A stretch of 64,000 nucleotides of DNA from Hydractinia symbiolongicarpus (GCF_029227915.1 NC_079879.1:26292501-26356500); one strand, 5' to 3'. Positions 48,081 to 58,816 are shown, numbered from the stretch's first letter. The notes: generated by a model from the sequence alone, not told the origin. Translations and numbers: made by a program.

Positions 48081-48900
48081 TTTATTGGTAATTGAGCAGC
48101 AGTGTCATTAAACTGCTCCTGCTCCGTTGGTACATCATAAATGACAGATGGATCGTATTCAGGGAACTCTTCAACCACAGACGTCGCATGATTTTCTTCT
48201 TTTTTAGAGACAATGCAACCTCGTCCTCAGGGCATCTTGTATCTTTTCTGACCCCGGGGCAACGATACAAACATGTATCGCCGTCCCGGGGTCAGAAAAG
48301 ATACAAGATGCCCTGGGGATGAGGTTGGAGACAATGTTGATTATGGATGAAAACTTTTTTTTTCATCAGCCAAATCGACTCTTCCCGAAAACGCCGATTT
48401 TTTTGGTTTTGGTTTTGGGAGAGGTTGGAATTTTTTACTTAAATATGTTGATCCTCTATAACTTTTGGTCTTTCCAAAACCAAATTGTCTTCCTTGGGAG
48501 CATGAAATGATAGATCATTTAAAGGCCGAGTCAAGGTTTCATGAAGATGGTCTAGTGCATCATTATCATACACTGAATGACAAGCTCTTGATTTGGTTTA
48601 AATTTCTCTGCAACACGAGGCCTTAAACCTATTTGGGAAACATATTTTAGGAATAGAATCTATTAAAACGGACTCGGTTTCGACATCATTAATGTCAATA
48701 AAATCGTTCTACATTTGGTTATCTTCTAAAGTAACCTCCTTGCTAATAACTTCATGATCCAAGATGAAAAAAGGAGATAAAGTGTATCGCGACGATAAAG
48801 ATTTCCAGGATACATCTGCGACATTGTCACTAATGACGGATAGGATGTGGTTACAGGGCAACAAGGATTTGTTGGGGTGACTCCTTGTTCTTGATATCTT
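48081..48900 (-). pseudogene. Decayed coding region of unknown family inside the inverted copies
   Basis: One minus-strand frame stays protein-like over about 480 bp (48,421-48,900) with only three stops. It includes SVISDNVADVSWKSLSSRYT, LSPFFILDHEVISKEVTLED, NDFIDINDVETESVLIDSIP and DALDHLHETLTRPLNDLSFH. A second block at 48,081-48,200, in another frame, gives SVVEEFPEYDPSVIYDVPTE and ends QLPIKSG and a stop. The palindrome at 48,216-48,327 lies between them. Low stop density against chance and acidic composition argue for former coding. I do not recognise the protein. A transposon-borne gene is the likeliest reading given the inverted flanks. Confidence 0.45.
48216..48327. repeat. Long palindrome, 43 bp arms and 26 bp loop
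   Basis: Left arm 48,216-48,258 (CAACCTCGTCCTCAGGGCAT, CTTGTATCTTTTCTGACCCC, GGG) is repeated inverted at 48,285-48,327 with two mismatches. The loop contains a second small inverted pair (CGATACA..TGTATCG). GC content is well above the surroundings. Confidence 0.9.
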
Positions 48901-49342
48901 CGAAGAGAATCTTGTGATTTTTTAAATTAATATCTAAAAAATTAAGTTGGTAACACACACAAAGATTTTCTTTTTTAAAGAAGACTACTGCTTTTTGTTT
49001 CTCTTGGTCAAAAGATCAATTTTTTTATTATAACTTAAAACTCACCAGCAACTCCGAATGATTTATCTTTTTGATAAACAGAGACAAATGATAATGATTT
49101 TATCTCGAGATTTCTAACTGCTACATCGACATCTTCCATGGATTCGAATATATATTTCTGTTTTTCTTTTTACAATCTACAAAGTATCCAGTGGAAAAAA
49201 ATTTTCGATTTTGATTTATTTCCAGCTTTTACTTTTTCTTTATAATATCCAAGAATAATAAAAAAAAACTTTGACAACTTACCATCTAGATTTTCATTAT
49301 TCGTTTTATTTATTTCGATTATTGAACGATAATTACAGTTCG

Positions 49343-49868
49343 AAAGGTTTTATTTTAGTTGAAAACTTCAACGGTATACAAAATCTCAAAAACACGTGCG
49401 TGTGCGTCCAGGCTTTTTCCGCGAACTCCTGCTAAATGCGCCACCCAATGCATTTCGGTATTATGCAACAACACGTCATATTTGAATGACGTAATTCTAA
49501 TAATAATTTAAATTTAAAACCACGAAATCGCATTTTGGATAAAGCATCTTCCGAACTAGACGGTACGCTATAATGCTGTAGCTATTGGATGTCGTTTTAC
49601 CCTTTTTCTCATTTCTTAGTAGGTTCAGAAATAAATAGATAGATGTGCATTTTTTGAATGGATAGTGTCTGAAATATCTAGGGGTATACACTGTCTATTA
49701 TTTCCAGAAAGAAGGGCCATGACCAGTCAGTTCAATTTTTAAGAAAAAAGAATTTATGACGCGGTATTTGTACGCAGTGGTCAGTCCAGGGTGTTTTTGA
49801 GATGTTTTTGAGCACGTATTTTTGAGATTTTGTATACCGTTGAAGTTTTCAACTAAAATAAAACCTTT
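49343..49868. repeat. 55 bp inverted repeat pair flanking a SINE fragment
   Basis: AAAGGTTTTATTTTAGTTGA and AAACTTCAACGGTATACAAA at 49,343-49,397 occur reverse-complemented at 49,814-49,868, nearly perfectly. The right arm stops exactly where the SINE at 49,869 begins. Confidence 0.85.
49633..49722 (-). mobile_element. Diverged 3' end of the tRNA-derived SINE
   Basis: ATAGATAGATGTGCATTTTT, GGGGTATACACTGTCTATTA and TTTCCAGAAAGAAGGGCCAT align with the reverse complement of the SINE tail (AATATGCACATCTATCTAT, ACAGGGTATATCCC, CCATGGCCCCTCCTGGAAA). It is clearly older than the neighbouring copy. Confidence 0.7.
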
Positions 49869-50184
49869 GTGGCGCCGTAGATTAGTGGTTATAGCTCTCG
49901 TACTCTGGCGATTCAACATGGGCGAGTGAATGTTACCATAGCCCCGGGTTAACCCAAGCCATGTGAGGGAAATTAGGAAGATGGCACACTGTGTGGGCCT
50001 TTGGATGTTGCCGGGAGTTGTCTAGTAGAGCGCGGGTTCTAATTGGGTCTGCATAGCTCAAAATGAGCATTAAATACTCTAGGATTCTCCATCTACACCA
50101 TGGCCCCTCCTGGAAATAATAGACAGGGTATATCCCTCGATATTTGTGAGGCTAGCCATGTAAAATATGCACATCTATCTATCT
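49869..50184 (+). mobile_element. tRNA-derived SINE lacking its B box
   Basis: Nearly identical to the 37.1 kb copy, except that the text runs directly from GCTCTCGTACTCTG to GCGATTCAACATGG. This removes the roughly 30 bp containing GGTTCGATTCC. Without a B box the copy should be poorly transcribed by RNA polymerase III. It ends in (ATCT)n. Confidence 0.9.
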
Positions 50185-50186
50185 CT

Positions 50187-50815
50187 AGGGTAAACACTTA
50201 ACTAAGCGATGGTAGGTTAATTAGGGCATACCACCTATTTAGGCGACTTACTGTACCCTAGTTAGGCCATATGTAACCTAGTTAAGGCATTAGAATATTT
50301 AATGGCTTTTCACACATTCCTAAGAAAAAATCGCAAAAAATCTTTGTTCAGAATGGATAGTCTATGTGACCATGATTCCAAAATTGTCACTCGTGCCTAG
50401 ATATGTTTGCGCGCAAGTAAGAATTATGTTAAAATAAATTATATAACCTAATTAGGTCAAGTTGCCTATTTAGGTGAACACTGCCACGTTTTCGTCCGCC
50501 ATATTTATTTTTTCCCTGCAACGTGAATGGCTGAAATCCATTATTTAAAACAACAAATAATGCCACTCAAGGTTTGGGCCATAAGTTATCAATGCGCAAT
50601 GCAAATAAGACGATAATTGGTCAAAATTATGTGCAAAGTGGACAGATTTGATTCACATAAATATTGTATTGCGAAACGCAATGATTTTAACGTATTTACA
50701 ACAAAGTTTTTGTTCGCCTAGTTAGACTACAGGTAGCCTAATTAAACTACATCACATCGCCTAACTAAACGACTTGCCTAAGTAGGTCATGCCGCCTAAT
50801 TAGGTGTTTAACCCA
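50187..50815. mobile_element. 629 bp non-autonomous element with AATTAGG-type subterminal repeats
   Basis: Left end AGGGTAAACACTTAACTAAG and right end (reverse complement) TGGGTTAAACACCTAATTAG are similar over about 25 bp. Both ends carry multiple CCTAATTAGG/CCTAGTTAGG-type words spaced 10-25 bp (TTTAGGCGACTTACTGTACC, GTTAGGCCATATGTAACCTA; TAACTAAACGACTTGCCTAA). There is no coding capacity. It begins three bases after the SINE tail. Confidence 0.6.
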
Positions 50816-50824
50816 ACTGGTGGT

Positions 50825-50965
50825 TATTCATACGTGACCATACTTTAATATTTTTTTTCTATTCGTACATGACTCACATACTTTATTATTTTTTTTCTAT
50901 TCGTACATGACATTCGTGTACTTTATTATTTTCCTTATATTCGTACGGGACACTCCTGTACTTTA
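50825..50965 (+). repeat. ~42 bp tandem repeat, three to four units
   Basis: ACTTTATTATTTTTTTTCTA TTCGTACATGAC recurs with minor changes. Confidence 0.85.
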
Positions 50966-51059
50966 TTTATTTAAAATGAATTTAGGGGAATTAAAAGTAA
51001 TTTAGAGAATTTCACAGTATGTATATATTTACAAAAAAGCATTCTTAACAATCTTTTTC

Positions 51060-52460
51060 ATCTTTATCTGTTTTTATGGCTGTGGTGTGTCGTACGGAGC
51101 AAGGTTTGTAGAACCAGATAGATCCTGGTTGCTGGCATTTTTGTTCTGCCAATACACAATAGATGGCACCAGCACAGACAACCATCACATCCCACAGACG
51201 TTTCCTCAGAAAGATCGTTGTTGCAAACTTCGCAAAACCATTTCTTATTTTTTGTATTTTTTATAACATGCTTCCACACAGCTTTACCACACAAGTGTTG
51301 GATCATCGATAAATCGATGTTGTCTTGATCAGACAGTTTTGGACGAAATTCTGTCTGCATCATTTCCTGAGTAATTGTTTTCTTTCCAGATAATATGACT
51401 GGAATGTCTGCTGTAGTCTTTTCTTTTAGTACCCATTCTAACATTACTAAAAGTAAGGAAATATAAAATGATAAATAAAGAATATACACAAAAAAGCTTA
51501 GTATAATGAACTTTTTACAACTAACATTTAATTTTATCATTGGTCAGCAAATTAACGAATGGTACTATCTTTTCTTTTGTTTTTCTGTTGGGCAGGCCAA
51601 TTGCTGTATAAAGCCCTTTCGGTCTTCTTTTTTTGCACATTTTTGGTGGCAATTTGATGAGGGAGAACCCTAAATTAAGAATTATTTTTTATGTAACAAC
51701 ACGCTAAAATTAGAAAATTGCAGAGAATTATAGACTATATATAGTACTTACGGTTAAAATTTGAATCATTATTATCCTCAAATGGCTTTGAGTCAACAAG
51801 GCTTTTTACACCTTTCACCTCACAAAAGGTGTTTGAAATAGTTGGAGCTGAATAAAAAACAAGTAATGTAATTGAGGGGTAACAATAATAAATATCTCTG
51901 TTGTTGGTTCGTTGTAAAAGGTTTTTATCTTGGCTTTTCACCCCTTCCACCCATTCTGTACGAATACCATGCCAGTTTTTATCAAAGTAAGTCAGTACAG
52001 GTTTGATTTTTGTGTCTTCCAATTCCTGGTAAAGCTGTTCATACTGATCCTCTGATTCTGCATATGCCATTTTACTAATTATTTCTAAACATAGGGAGAC
52101 TTGCAAATCAGTAATGCCCATCTTTATTGTCGTAATCTCACATTTGAAAGCTCCCACTGTGTGAAACAAGCATAACTTTATGGATGCACGAGGAAACTGC
52201 TCTTTCAAGGTATCTCTTTTGTCGATTCACAATTGTCGATTTCTTCTCATTCCTTACTATCAAAATACCAACAATCTCACTTTCTAAATTTGCATCCACG
52301 CATATTAACAAATATACTGGCATTCGCAAATCTTTTAATTTGTAGATTTCGTCTAACATAGCAGGTCTGGGTAAGCAAAAAAAGCTTTTCTCATCTTCAT
52401 GTCCTGATAGTATACAGCGTTCAATGTATCTTCGCTGTCAACAATAACTTCCACAGTGGC
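51060..52460 (-). pseudogene. Broken MULE-type transposase gene with PHD-like C-terminal finger
   Basis: Read on the minus strand, pieces of one protein occur in order. The MULE catalytic-core N-part comes first (MLDEIYKLKDLRMPVYLLIC, VDANLESEIVGILIV; 52,250-52,359). Its continuation is KLCLFHTVGAFKCEIT and YFDKNWHGIRTEWVEGVK (51,735-52,208). A linker follows, KKRRPKGLYTAIGLPNRKTK (about 51,555-51,650). Last comes a PHD-like finger, KWFCEVCNNDLSEETSVGCD, GCLCWCHLLCIG (51,150-51,240). This architecture is that of cnidarian MULE/SWIM/PHD transposon proteins. Two or more frameshifts, and a 4 bp ATCT duplication at 51,116-51,123 that throws the last cysteine pair (WFYKPC) out of frame, show it is dead. 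A complete SWIM finger was not seen. Confidence 0.65.
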
Positions 52461-53017
52461 TCCTTAAATTGAAAGTAGTAATAATCTTTCACGTCATTTA
52501 AAAAAATTGAAAATCAATACCCGGAAATAATTTTTTTCTTGAATTGCGAAATTAAGTATCTGCGAAAATTAAGGTAGTACATCAATTCAAAAATTTAAAT
52601 TCTTACCAGGCACACTTCTCATTTCTCTGATACAGTACCGATCGCGAGTAACTATACACGAGTATTAAACTACGGGTACGAGTAATTTCTTCCATGGAAA
52701 TCCACAAGGACGCGACGAGTATAATGAGCGTACGAGTACTCGCACATCTTTGCTACTGTACTCACAGTACTCGCTACCGTGCTCGAAAGGCAAACAATAT
52801 AATTAAACGAGAAACTGGCGAGGAATGCGCTTGCGGCCAATATGCTTTTATGATGTTGGATTTATTGAAAAACACTATTTTTACAGTGTTATTTTCTTTG
52901 TTCGTTAGTTTTCTATGTTCAATAGTGAGTTGAAGCTGGCATTGAGATCACATGGTAACACTTTAAGCCCTGGCGTTTTGTTGATTTACAATCGAATCAG
53001 CAGCACCATTTAGAACC
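52461..53017. other. Upstream region of the BLOC1S3-like gene
   Basis: At 52,630-52,790 a cluster of ACGAGTA/TACTCG words (CGTACGAGTACTCGCACAT, CACAGTACTCGCTACCGTGC) is partly self-complementary. The 5' untranslated region is expected immediately before 53,018. No TATA or other promoter element is convincing. Confidence 0.35.
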
Positions 53018-56000
53018 ATGCCACAGGGACCTGACACTCCGAAGAGCCAGACAAGTAAACTCATTCACGTTATATTCAACTCAACTGCGGGAAAGTGCGC
53101 ACCAACACAAGCTATATATGATAGCCAGAACGAGGGAGAACCTCAATTGCCTTACGGCAGAGTCGTAACTTTCAAGCGAACTCTTTTGCTTCTGAACAAA
53201 CAAACAAACCAAGGTCACTTCTGAAAAATGATTTTTAAGTCTAAAATACCAAATGAAATTCAGATTTCTGCGTTATAAAGTTCTCCTCACTCTCTCTGAA
53301 ACATGATTCTGGAGATAAATTTTTCTTTTGTGTTGAATGTTATTCTAATCTATTTATATATTTGTAATCACATTGAGAATATTGAAATGATTTGCTTCTG
53401 GTAATAGAACGATATAGCAGGTATCATGTTTACGAGTTATTGAAATGTATTTCACAAGCTAGTGCCTAGGACTAAATTTATAAATGCTGTTAAAAACAAT
53501 AAGAAATGTAACAATTTAGTTTGAATGATATTCATTCTTTCTTTTCTTTTTTGTAGTCGCTAATTTCAAACAACAGGTGCCCACAAAATATGTGAAAAAA
53601 ATTAAAAATACAATTAATAAGACAGGTGAAACTTGATTGGTAAAATGAGAATGGATAATAAAATTATAAAAACATGAGAAAGAATCTTCCGTACATCGTT
53701 GTTACAGACGATCTGTAATAATTCATTATTTTGTTTATTTTTATGCATTTTAACTAAGACACATATCCTTGATACACGTTATTTTTTAATATAATATTTT
53801 CCATATAAGAACATAAAGCTTCATAGAAACAAAATTTAGTGCTAAAATGCTCCTTTAAACTTTCAAACTGGCGAAATGCTGATAGCTACACGATAGACTT
53901 GAAAGCTACTTATAATTTATGAAAACCCATTTTGAAGTAATTACGGAACTCGCTCAAAATTCGGGTGCACATCATTCTCACTGGATTCAAGATTTCTCTG
54001 CTGAGCACATTTTTACTTTTGGTTACTTACAAAACAACAGGACTCCCGCACAGAGTACAAGAGCTATTACCACTAATCTACGGCGCCACACAAAATCTAC
54101 AGCGGCACACATGCTAAACCTGTTTTCATTGTTTTTATTGAAACTTTTCTTGCCAAATCACAAGGCTGAAATATTATACCAGACAAATGTTAAACTGTAT
54201 TATTAGCTAAACTTTATCTGATTTATCTTAGCTATTTAATTCATTTTTGTAACTTTTATAACCTGCTATTGTCAAATACATGTTTACTCTTGTGTGCCAA
54301 ATAATCGTCCCCCTGCCCGCTTGGTAATTTTCTAACCCCAATGCTTATTAGGACCCCCTGATTATTAATTTTTGATAAACATCACTCATTTCTGTACCAT
54401 TATCCATCATTTATAAAATGTTTTATAGATTTGCTATTTTTACAAGTTACTGTATACTGTGCTGTAGTACATTAAATTGGTATACATTTTAACGGTGTGT
54501 AATATTTTTAATATGTCCGCATGATGGAGGTTAAATTTACCAGAAATGAATTCCTTTTTAATCCCCCCCCTTTAATTTGGACACCCCTGTTTAATAAAAT
54601 TCTGGTATTTATCCAACTCCCCCAACTATTAAGACCCCCCGTTTATTTGGCACTCCAGAGTACTTACTTTACTTTACTTACTCCAATTCGTCATACATAT
54701 AAACATTTTATTTTTAAAATATTGGTTACTACAAGCTAAATACATTATGCTACCTACAATTTTTTACCATGTCCAAAGATCGGTCTGTCCAATTTTAGGA
54801 CAGTACTGGCTAATTTGATTTTTGTTTATAAACCCAAATATTATTTTTAAGTGTGTCTGAAAATTTTTATAGGGTATTGCAAACAACAGAACTTATGTGG
54901 CACCCCCCTTTTTAAAAAATGTCCAAACATTTTAAACCCTTATAATAGACCAACAGGCTTTATTTCTAAGGGCAGCTATCAAATATTACTGTCAATTGCT
55001 GCAGTTTTCCATTGGTTTTTGTGCATTAAGCATACTTCTCATGTTTATTAAGGGTGCTCTTCATGAACTAAAAATGATACTTGAGTAGAAAGAGAAAAGA
55101 GTTTGCACTTAATCACGTGTTATATTCAATGGAAATTGAGAGTGATCATTTTCCACTTTATAACTAGCAAAAAGAGCATATTTTTGTTATATAATAATTA
55201 TTTTTTATTAATTTTAGCATTTCACAATAAAAAGAATTATTTTAATGAAAACAAAATTTTAAATGATGTAATGAAAAGAAATGGATAGAAAAGGTATGTA
55301 ATGTTCCACAGCTTGTTTTAACACTGGGATGATGTATCCTTATTATTTAACTTAATTCTAATGCATTGTTGTATACAAGTATACAAGTTCTAACCTCCAA
55401 CAGGAACAAACATTTTGGAGGGTGAGGCATCGGAAAGTGATGAAGAGATATCTGATTATCATGGATTTGTTCAAAATACAATGGTAACAGAACCTAAAAC
55501 TGAAGCTAAAGTAGGTATAGCTTAAAGTTTTTAAGTTATAAACTTTATTCTCTGTTTTCATGTTTTATTTTTGGTTAAACATTTTGGCATGTTTTTTGAG
55601 CCATTATATTTATCAAATATACTTTTTGTGTTTTTGTATTTTGTAACAAAGTAATGTTTCTCAATAGAGTGACGGCCCTAGCAGCAGTGTTGTTGTATCA
55701 GGTGAAGCTTCAGAAAGTGACGATGACATCGGAGAGTACATTGGAAGAAATTTTCCATCTCTTCAAGATCAAACTGGTCCAACGTTAGAGGAAGAATATT
55801 CGGTCTCCATAGAAACTAAAAAGCCTAGATTTGAATCGTAAGTTTGCATACAAAAGAGTTTTTATTTTGTTTATTTTTCTGTGTTTCATTTTTAGATTTC
55901 TTTTACTTTTAGACCTTTTCACAAGAAAATTTGTAAGTATATTTTATTTATTTATTTATTTTTATAAATGCTAATTTCGAGGTGTATAGGGATAAGAAAT

Positions 56001-56409
56001 ATTCCAAACATAAATACTGTACACACATTCTTTTCCTTCACAGAAATTTTTTGTTAATTAAAACTTACCTGAAGACCTTTTACGAGTTTTAATTTTGTAA
56101 TGATTTTTAGACTGGTTGGTACATTTTTTCTAATGACGTATCGATTTCATGCACATTGTAATGTTTGCTAAGCAAATTCAAATTAATTTTAAATAAGAAG
56201 ATAAAAGTTTAGTGAATTTAGCAAAAGTTACATAATGTTCAATATTGACAAAAAATGCTATAAATCAAATCAACGCACAACTTTTTTCTCATTCTAAAGT
56301 TATAGGTGACCAAAAAAGTTAAGTATAAAATTGTTTGGGCCGTTTTGGAGACTGATAAATTCTCTCTCAGAAAGATTTTATTCAATATAATATATCTATC
56401 TAGTTTGAG

Positions 56410-56447
<38 letters not shown>

Positions 56448-57070
56448 AAAACACTATGATCACTAAGTACCATTTTATAGCAAAAGTTAAAAACAATTTC
56501 GACTTTATATGGTTGATTTTTTAGAACTCACCTTGAAATTAAAACGTCTCAGTGTTCATGTTTTTTACATTTTCATTTTTGTCAAATTTTATTTTTAAAT
56601 TTTAGGGGAAAGAAATTTCGCATTTCGACTTGGTATTGTACAGATGCAATTAGAAAAGTTTAACCACGTGACTGGGCGTTTGGAAAGTTTCATTCCGCTT
56701 GCAAATCGTTCGCAAGTGCACATGCAGGTATAAAAACGCATTTTCTTTAAAATGCTGTATTTATATTTTAGGTGGGAATTTTTAGTCAAAAATGGGTGCT
56801 ATTTTAGGGGAAAGTGAAAACATAGTTATATACTTCATATTTTTTTATTTTTTTAGTCACTAAAATAACAAATCTGAAAAATAACAAATTAAGGACGAGA
56901 AGTTACTTCTCCAATTATAATAGTTGTTTTGCTCGTACTTTTTGTTTCAGGACGCGTTGAAGCAATATCGTAATATATCCGAAACAACGAAACATTTAAA
57001 TGAAACTTTTGAAAACGTGTTACACCAAGCAGATCTTCCTGATTTAAATGTATCGGTATCGTTGGATTAA
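53018..57070 (+). CDS. BLOC1S3: BLOC-1 complex subunit 3 (BLOC1S3/BLOS3) homologue, six exons
   Basis: BLOC-1 acts in the cytosol in making lysosome-related organelles and in endosomal cargo sorting; subunit 3 is one of its eight small helical parts. Exons, all with GT..AG borders and matching phases: 53,018-53,054; 55,404-55,510; 55,668-55,837; 55,913-55,932 (20 bp); 56,606-56,727; 56,951-57,070. They encode 191 residues; human BLOC1S3 is about 200. Residues 19-25 and 60-66 are both GEASESD, in ILEGEASESDEE and VVSGEASESDDD. The human protein has the same paired GEA-T/A-ETDSE motif, the first about 20 residues from the start. The last 85 residues (FRLGIVQMQLEKFNHVTGRL; DALKQYRNISETTKHLNETF) form the expected helical region. 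Exon 1 is placed by phase and by the motif distance. Intron 1 (2.3 kb) carries a SINE fragment and a MITE. Confidence 0.75.
54042..54090 (-). mobile_element. SINE 5' fragment in BLOC1S3 intron 1
   Basis: Minus-strand GTGGCGCCGTAGATTAGTGG to CTGTGCGGGAGTC, about 49 bp of the SINE head including the A box only. Confidence 0.8.
54287..54660. mobile_element. 374 bp MITE flanked by TA in BLOC1S3 intron 1
   Basis: Inverted ends CTCTTGTGTGCCAAATAATC and, right end reverse complemented, CTCTGGAGTGCCAAATAAAC, each flanked by TA. The interior contains several C-runs (GTCCCCCTGCCC, GGACCCCCTG, CCCCCCCCTTTAATTTGGAC) that look like degenerate copies of a subterminal motif. The TA target suggests a Tc1/mariner-type relative. 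Confidence 0.7.
56409..56447 (+). repeat. (GTT)n microsatellite in BLOC1S3 intron 4
   Basis: About 13 uninterrupted TTG/GTT triplets. Confidence 0.95.
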
Positions 57071-57143
57071 TATTTATGTTGAATATATATGTCAATGTTT
57101 TGTTTATATTGAATTTGGTTATTTTGTAAATTTCTTTTTGTGC

Positions 57144-57149
57144 AATAAA
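57144..57149 (+). promoter_or_regulatory. Candidate polyadenylation signal of BLOC1S3
   Basis: AATAAA located 74 bases after the stop codon, with a GT/T-rich stretch (AATGTGTTCTTTTTG) 20-30 bases later. Confidence 0.6.
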
Positions 57150-58438
57150 ATTACCTGTTATGGCAATAATGTGTTCTTTTTGCGAGCACCAATCAATTAT
57201 ATACCTGCCATTTTTGTTGATATGTGGTATAGCTTTGATACATATCGACTTTTCAATTTAAAGGTAAATGATCAGCTGTCTATGCTCTGTTTAGCTAAAT
57301 TACCTATTCGAGAAAAAAACGAAGTCAAAGTACTGGTGCAAAGTAGTACCCAGAGAAAAAATTATTTTCTTTACTAATACTTAAAAATCACTTTAAATGC
57401 ACAAAAACTTTGCGAATTTCGGCCAAATTCGCGAATTTTATTTTAATTGCAAAATTTTCTCAGAGCATTAATTCACGAAAGTTAAAGCGACAATTTTAAG
57501 GTAATATTTTGAATCATACACTCAACATAACGTGAAGATTCTAAAACCTGACCGAATATAGTGAGAAAAAACATATTATTAGCCTAGATGTTTCTTAACC
57601 TTAAAAGAGATTTTCCAAAGATTTACAAGATGACGGCATTAAAATTTTGTTTTTTGATACATGGCCTAAAATTGATTGCTTTTGTTTTGACAAAATTTGG
57701 CATAGTTAGCAAAAAGAAATAAATAAACCAAAATATTTTTATTTTCACACATTTCTCTTATAAAAGTTGCAAGGTGTGTTATTTTTTATTCTGTTGCAGC
57801 ATGTTTAAATTCGCATGAACTTTAGGCTGTCATAACCTGAAAACAAGGTTAGCTGATACTTGTATGTCAACCCCCTACGAAATTGGTGCCCGGAGAGAAA
57901 GTTTCAAAAAATGCCGATAGCGTTTTACAGTTACTTATCGTGAATGAGTATTCTTAAAAAAAAGCTTAAAAATAAGAAAATTTGGTTCCTTTAGTATTAC
58001 CAAGCCAGTATATCTCTAGCCTCCTCTGCCCTCCTTTTCATATTGAAAAGCTTAGCTTGTATATAGCTAATATATATATATATAAAAACTATGTAACAAT
58101 CTTTAACAACTAATAACAAGCTTTATTAATTTATTGAGCACCCTTCATCTTGTTTTGATTATACTCACAAATAACTTAAAAAATTCTTGACCTGAAATTT
58201 GTTCAGGGGTTTTAATGATAATCGCACATAAACTATGTACAACGAAGCATAACACCCTGCTGAAATTTTGCTCACTGTATAGCTATATTCATGAAGCAAC
58301 TCTATATGGATTCAATAACTCCAACCCCTTCAATAAATGCCTTTCAAAAACTATTTAACAAACTATGACGCAAGGTTTTCGAAAAACGATTGCTCTTACA
58401 AACTTTTTTATAACTCTAGAACTGATTAGACTAAATAC
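57150..58438. other. Tail-to-tail intergenic region
   Basis: AT-rich DNA between the converging genes. A TA microsatellite lies at about 58,069-58,085. The minus-strand AATAAA near 58,566-58,571 could serve the neighbouring gene. Confidence 0.4.
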
Positions 58439-58533
58439 CTTATTAATCCCCCGTTGGATTGTCTGTTGGTTTCCTTGAAGTTGTGAATCAGAAGGCATAG
58501 ACGATCTGTTGGAATGATCTGCAGTTCTTACTT
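58439..58533 (-). CDS. Possible additional exon downstream of the acidic-protein gene
   Basis: Minus-strand interval between a CCCAG acceptor and an AAG-GTATTT donor, open in one frame with protein-like composition (VRTADHSNRSSMPSDSQLQG, then NQQTIQRGINK). It requires a phase-1 donor, which the stop-containing exon at 58,817-59,247 does not obviously supply. It is therefore either an exon of an alternative transcript or a chance frame. Confidence 0.25.
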
Positions 58534-58816
58534 CTGGGCGGGGTTTTTAGAATTAAGAATCAATTTTTTTATTGTAAAAATATTATTCAGTATATCAATA
58601 ATTTTAAGTGCAAAATAATTCTTTTATAAATATGATTTTCTCTTATTCACGCAGAAAAGTTGTTCAATGCTTGAAAGACTCACAAGACAGTTCTAAAATG
58701 CAAAAATAATTCTTGCTATTTAAGCCGGTAAAGTTAAAAAAAATGATGATGGAAAACTAAGAAAGTTACTTTCAAACAAATTTAGTAAAAAATATTCGAT
58801 CAATCAGGTTTAGATA

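Larger units (their letters stand above)
47946..49567. mobile_element. Probable DNA element bounded by ~65 bp inverted copies
   Basis: AACTAGACGGAAGATGCTTT, ATCCAAAATGCCATTCCGTG and GTTTTAAATTTTAAA at 47,955-48,010 reappear reverse-complemented at 49,500-49,560 (TTTAAATTTAAAACCACGAA, ATCGCATTTTGGATAAAGCA, TCTTCCGAACTAGACGG). The enclosed 1.5 kb contains a decayed minus-strand coding region and a palindrome. True termini and target duplication were not resolved. Confidence 0.5.

Noticed and set aside
24609-50184. tRNA genes suggested by A- and B-box sequences
   Set aside because: The B box lies in the SINE head, repeated with the same 3' body and ATCT tail in several copies. No intact cloverleaf is formed.
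50187-50815. Telomere-like TTAGGC words
   Set aside because: They are isolated, spaced words inside a transposon-like element and not a tandem telomere tract.
53055-53224. Extension of BLOC1S3 exon 1 to the stop at 53,224
   Set aside because: The donor at 53,055 gives correct phase into exon 2 and places the GEASESD motif at the expected distance. The read-through residues look unrelated.
53919-54206. 95-codon plus-strand ORF
   Set aside because: It runs through an inverted SINE head inside BLOC1S3 intron 1.
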